Below, piece after piece: positions 60,513 through 64,000 of a DNA stretch of 64,000 nt. Position numbers and translations under genes: made by a program. Below the pieces are notes generated by a model that was given only the letters and a program-made list of their open reading frames with translations, made no database searches and was not told the DNA's origin. The number at the start of each line of letters is the position of its first letter. The first letter of the stretch is position 1. Source of the DNA: Balaenoptera acutorostrata (Eukaryota > Chordata > Mammalia > Artiodactyla > Balaenopteridae); NCBI RefSeq assembly GCF_949987535.1, contig NC_080067.1, positions 2,294,001-2,358,000 of the forward strand, written 5' to 3'.

Positions 60513-61208
60513 AAAAAAGAATGAAAAATTTACTGAGGGGGAAGGAGCATGGGGCCTTCCTTTCTCAGAGGGGCTGGCCCCTCAAGCCTTGGCAGATCTC
60601 TGATGCCTTCAAACAGATTTTTATTTTCGTTTTCTCTGGCTTTTCTATGGGTTCTTCCTGGGATCATTGGTCTGCTAAAAGCTGCTTTGCCAGAGCCAGG
60701 AGTAGAAGTGTTGAATAACTGTGGTTTTTACAAAAGCAAAATCCCAGAGACAGCAAACTATCAAGAACTCAGCTGGGAAAATTCCTTCCATGTGCCAGAA
60801 AGTGTACTTGTACTGGGGTTTTTACATGAATAAGATAATATCCTGACCCCGGGGGCATTCACATCCTATCAGGCTTCTTCTAAGGTGAACTTGATTCCAT
60901 TCCGTGTCCCCTCCTCTTTTTTTGCTCACTGTTAGTATTTTAGCTCAAGACCCCCAATAAACATTGGCTAAAAGACTCAGGCAAATATTAAGATCTTCTT
61001 TCTCTGAGACCTCATGCTACTTATCAGCACCTCACGGAGGCCTGAGGTGGTTAATACACTGGGCCCTACCCGCTCCCCGCACCAGACTGGGAGCTCCCTT
61101 GAAGAGAAGAACTAGGTCTGATACTTACACTAGAACCTCCAAATCACCCAACATGTATTTTTGGCATACTTTTTTCACTAGAATCACTCAATGGGCAAAC
61201 TCCCATAC
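60513..61208. other. Unassigned DNA
   Basis: No recognisable feature; 'aagacccccaataaacattg' near 60947 looks like an old LTR or gene 3' end but has no supporting context. Confidence 0.3.
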
Positions 61209-61224
61209 TTCCAGCGTGTTTTGC

Positions 61225-61350
61225 TCTTTCTGTTTTGTTTTTGGCTGTGCCCCTCGGCTTGTGGGATCTTAGTTCCCTGACCAGGGATCAAACCCGGGCC
61301 CCGGCAGCGAAAGCACCGAGTCCTAAGCACTGGACCACCAGGGAATTCCC
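61225..61350 (-). mobile_element. Short CHR-type SINE
   Basis: Minus-strand read begins gggaattccctggtggtcca. Target duplication CTCCAG(C/T)GTGTTTTG-like at 61209-61224 and 61351-61367. Confidence 0.92.
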
Positions 61351-61479
61351 ACCTCCAGTGTGTTTTGTATGGGAAAGAGTGGGCTAAGGCAGTGGCCCTG
61401 TTTACGGCAAGGGGAGGAGTGCTGAGACTGTGTCTCTGGGAGCTGGTTCTTCTTGTCTGTGCAGCATCGGTAATGATTC

Positions 61480-61655
61480 CAGCCCATAGCGATAATGAGC
61501 AGCAGTTATAAACTGTTTCCCAGTATGCCCGGAATTATTCTAAGCATATTACGTGTATTATCTCATTAAATCTTTAGAACAATCCTAAGAGGTAGGTTTT
61601 ATTATTGCCCCCATTTCGCAAATCAAGAAACAGAGGCAGAGAGTGGCAAAGTTAT
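61480..61655 (+). mobile_element. MIR3-like remnant
   Basis: 'attattctaagcatattacg', 'attatctcattaaatcttta' and 'tcaagaaacagaggcagaga' in the expected order. Confidence 0.7.
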
Positions 61656-62206
61656 AAAACCCAATCCTAATACTCTCTTCTCTGGAAACAGCAGCTGAGA
61701 CCGTAACCCGAGACCCCATTCATGGTGGTGGACCCTCGTCCTAATCTGAGTAATTCCTGGTGATGAACCCTAGCCGGTGGTGGAGAGTTGGTGGGAGACT
61801 TGCTGATTATATAAAACAGTCTCTGCCTGAGAGACAAACCTCGCCATTTTCTTCCGGTTCCATCTACCATTTTTTTGGTCTCATTTCTAGTTTGTTTTAC
61901 TCTATCAGTCAGGACTGAGTGCAGTCAGAGCAGCTACACTGGCTTAACCAGCCAGGGGCCTCTGTTTTTCCTGGGACAAGTGGTCTGGAGGTGGGTTCCT
62001 TACAGTCCCGTTCCCTATGGTGGTTCCCTAATGCCCTGAGGGTTCACGCTCTTTCTATGTGTTGATTCTATTAATTAAATTTGTAACTTTCATCGTCATG
62101 CTTGCAAGCTGGTTACTCCCTCTTCAGCACTGTGTGTTTTTCAGGCAGGAAGAAGAAGGATAAAGGGGATCAGATAAAGAGTAAAGCTAACAATTCTGTT
62201 CCCATT
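61656..62206. other. Unassigned DNA
   Basis: No recognisable feature. Confidence 0.3.
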
Positions 62207-62221
62207 TAAATAGCTTTCCCA

Positions 62222-62961
62222 ACCCTCCTACACTGTTGGTGGGAAGGTAAGTTGGTGCAGCCACTGTGGAGAACAGTATGGAGGTTCCTCAGAAAACTAA
62301 AAATAGAGCTACCATGTGATCCAGCAATTCCACTCCTGGGCATATACCCAGACAAAGCTATAATTTGAAAGATACATGCACCCCAATGTTCATAGCAGCA
62401 CTATGTACAATAGCCAGGACATGGAAGCAACCTAAATGTCCATCCACAGAGGAATGGATAAAGAAGATGTGGTACATACATACACTGGAATATTACTCAG
62501 CCATAAAAAAGAATGAAATAATGCCACTTGCAGCAACATGGATGGAACTAGAGATTATCATCTGAGTGAAGTAAGTCAGAAAGAGAAAGACAAATATCAT
62601 ATGATATCGCTTATATATGGAATCTAAAATATGACACAAATGAACTTATCTATGAAACAGAAACAGACTCACAGAGAACATACTTGTGGTTGCCAAGGGG
62701 GATGGGGTGTTGGGGGAGGGATGGAGTGGGAGTTTGGGATTAGCAGATGCAAGCTATTATATGTAGAATGGATAAATAACAAGGTCCCACTATATAGCAC
62801 AGGGAACTTTATCCAATCTCCTGGGATAAACCATAATTGAAAAGAATACAAAAAAAGAATGTATGTATGTGTATAACTGAGTCACCTTGCTATGCAGCAG
62901 AGATTGGCCCAACACTGTCAATCAACTATATTTCAATTAAACAAACAAACAAACAAGTAAA
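62222..62961 (+). mobile_element. L1 3' end with clean target-site duplication
   Basis: Starts in ORF2 ('ccctcctacactgttggtgg'), complete 3' UTR and CAAA-rich tail. TAAATAGCTTTC(C/T)CA at 62207-62221 and 62962-62976 flanks it. 5'-truncated, non-coding. Confidence 0.93.
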
Positions 62962-62976
62962 TAAATAGCTTTCTCA

Positions 62977-64000
62977 GAAGCCCCATCCAGGGATTCTCTA
63001 TACATCCAGCTGGCCAGGACTCTGTCACACCGTCACCCCTAGTGTAAGGAGTCTGGAAGATGGGTATATTGCTACACTGAAGAACATCAAGATTCTTTCA
63101 GCAAGGAAGAAAGAACAATGGCAACCTACAGTGCCTGCCATAGTTATTAAAGTTTTAACTGAGGTCAGAGGAGGGCACTTCATCGAGGACCAGCAAGCCC
63201 GGGAGGCTAGATTTCTCAGTGAGCATCACAGCGATGTGTGGAAGCTTGAGTAAGAGATCAGCATCCTTCTGGATCAGAGCCCTGGTCCCACCTTCCTGTA
63301 AGTGATCACCTGTTGTACAACCGTGACGGTGTCGTGAGAAGATCACTGAACTTAGAGGCAGAAGAACACCCTGCTTTTGCCACATATAATCTGGGAGACC
63401 TTGGGCAACATATTTTCACAGTCCTTATCAGGAAAATAGTCCTACCCACTCCACAGAATTGGCAAGATCAAAATAACGAATGTGGAAAAGTTTTGTAATC
63501 TACTGACCTGCGCATTTTACTTGTCTCTATGACTTTTAAAAATTAGAAATGGAGACGTATAAATAGAAACTAGCTAATTATTTCCATAAACTTTTAAAAG
63601 TCCATCTAAAATTACATAGGTATATACATTTATAACACTTTAACATTTTGTATATATAAAGTGTATGTTGATGTAGATAATTTTATCACATTATAGCCTG
63701 CACATACACATATGTATGCAGCTGTTTGTTAATGAAATTTTGCGATATCCTTGTAATGGAATGTGGCAGAATTTACAAAGTTCAGTATTAGTACTTAAGC
63801 TTCTAGACCGCACCGGGTTGCTTAATCTACTTCTTGGGTTTATTCCATACTGGGGGGGAAAGAGGGCTTGGAATTATCAGTGTATCTCAACATTAAAACT
63901 GTCATCTCTCCCACTGGAAATATGAGAACAGTGCTGTGTTTTCTAAGATATATGCCAGCAATATTTCAAAATATGATTAACAGTGCCAATACCTTGTGAA
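62977..64000. other. Unassigned AT-rich DNA with a MIR remnant
   Basis: A diverged MIR is likely at 63325-63480 ('tctgggagaccttgggcaac', 'cttatcaggaaaatagtcct'). The last 500 bp are AT-rich with nothing recognised. Confidence 0.4.

Noticed and set aside
22565..64000. RARB beta1/beta3 first exons (P1)
   Set aside because: No frame encodes the beta1-type N-terminus. P1 is far upstream in other mammals, so its absence here is expected.

Overview
The window is nuclear DNA of a placental mammal, most likely a cetacean (hippopotamus or another non-ruminant cetartiodactyl cannot be excluded). The clade call rests on at least thirteen tRNA-derived SINEs of the CHR/Bov-tA type, many carrying the long 3' part typical of whale and hippo CHR SINEs, on many L1 copies, and on the absence of any BovB or Bov-A element such as a ruminant would show. 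Old eutherian repeats (MIR, L2, MER5A, Tigger, MLT1-type LTRs, L1M) lie beneath these. There is no bacterial-type gene content.

One real protein-coding locus is visible: the P2 promoter and first exon of RARB (retinoic acid receptor beta, isoform beta2) on the minus strand. The exon runs from about 22565 down to 21942. It has a ~467-nt leader with five overlapping upstream ORFs, a 52-codon coding start that encodes the beta2-specific A domain, and a phase-1 splice donor at 21941. Just upstream are a TATA-like element (22590-22598), a DR5 retinoic acid response element (22602-22618), a CRE-like site (22657-22664) and a dense CpG island (about 22690-22930). No other RARB exon was found. Positions 1-21941 are therefore the first part of the intron after the beta2 exon. 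Positions above ~22565 are the 5' flank of P2 and, from the known architecture of RARB, probably an intron of the longer P1 transcripts.

Layout: 1-13.3 kb is repeat-rich intron (five SINEs, L1 3' ends, MER5A, Tigger, MLT1 and MIR copies). From 13.3 to 27.3 kb there is almost no transposon except one L2 end and one MIR pair; this desert surrounds the RARB promoter and holds probable conserved regulatory DNA. At 27.3-34.4 kb lies a nearly full-length but inactivated L1, antisense to RARB. From 34.4 to 49.6 kb there are nested and chimeric L1 copies. From 49.6 to 64 kb there is intronic or flanking DNA with scattered SINEs, an MLT1/MST-type LTR and one L1 3' end with clean target-site duplications.

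The exon, response element, TATA-like site and upstream ORFs form one unit: liganded RAR/RXR bound at the DR5 element drives beta2 transcription (autoinduction), and the leader limits translation. The rest of the window is regulatory or transposon-derived. Family names for repeats come from recognising consensus phrases by eye, not from a database run.
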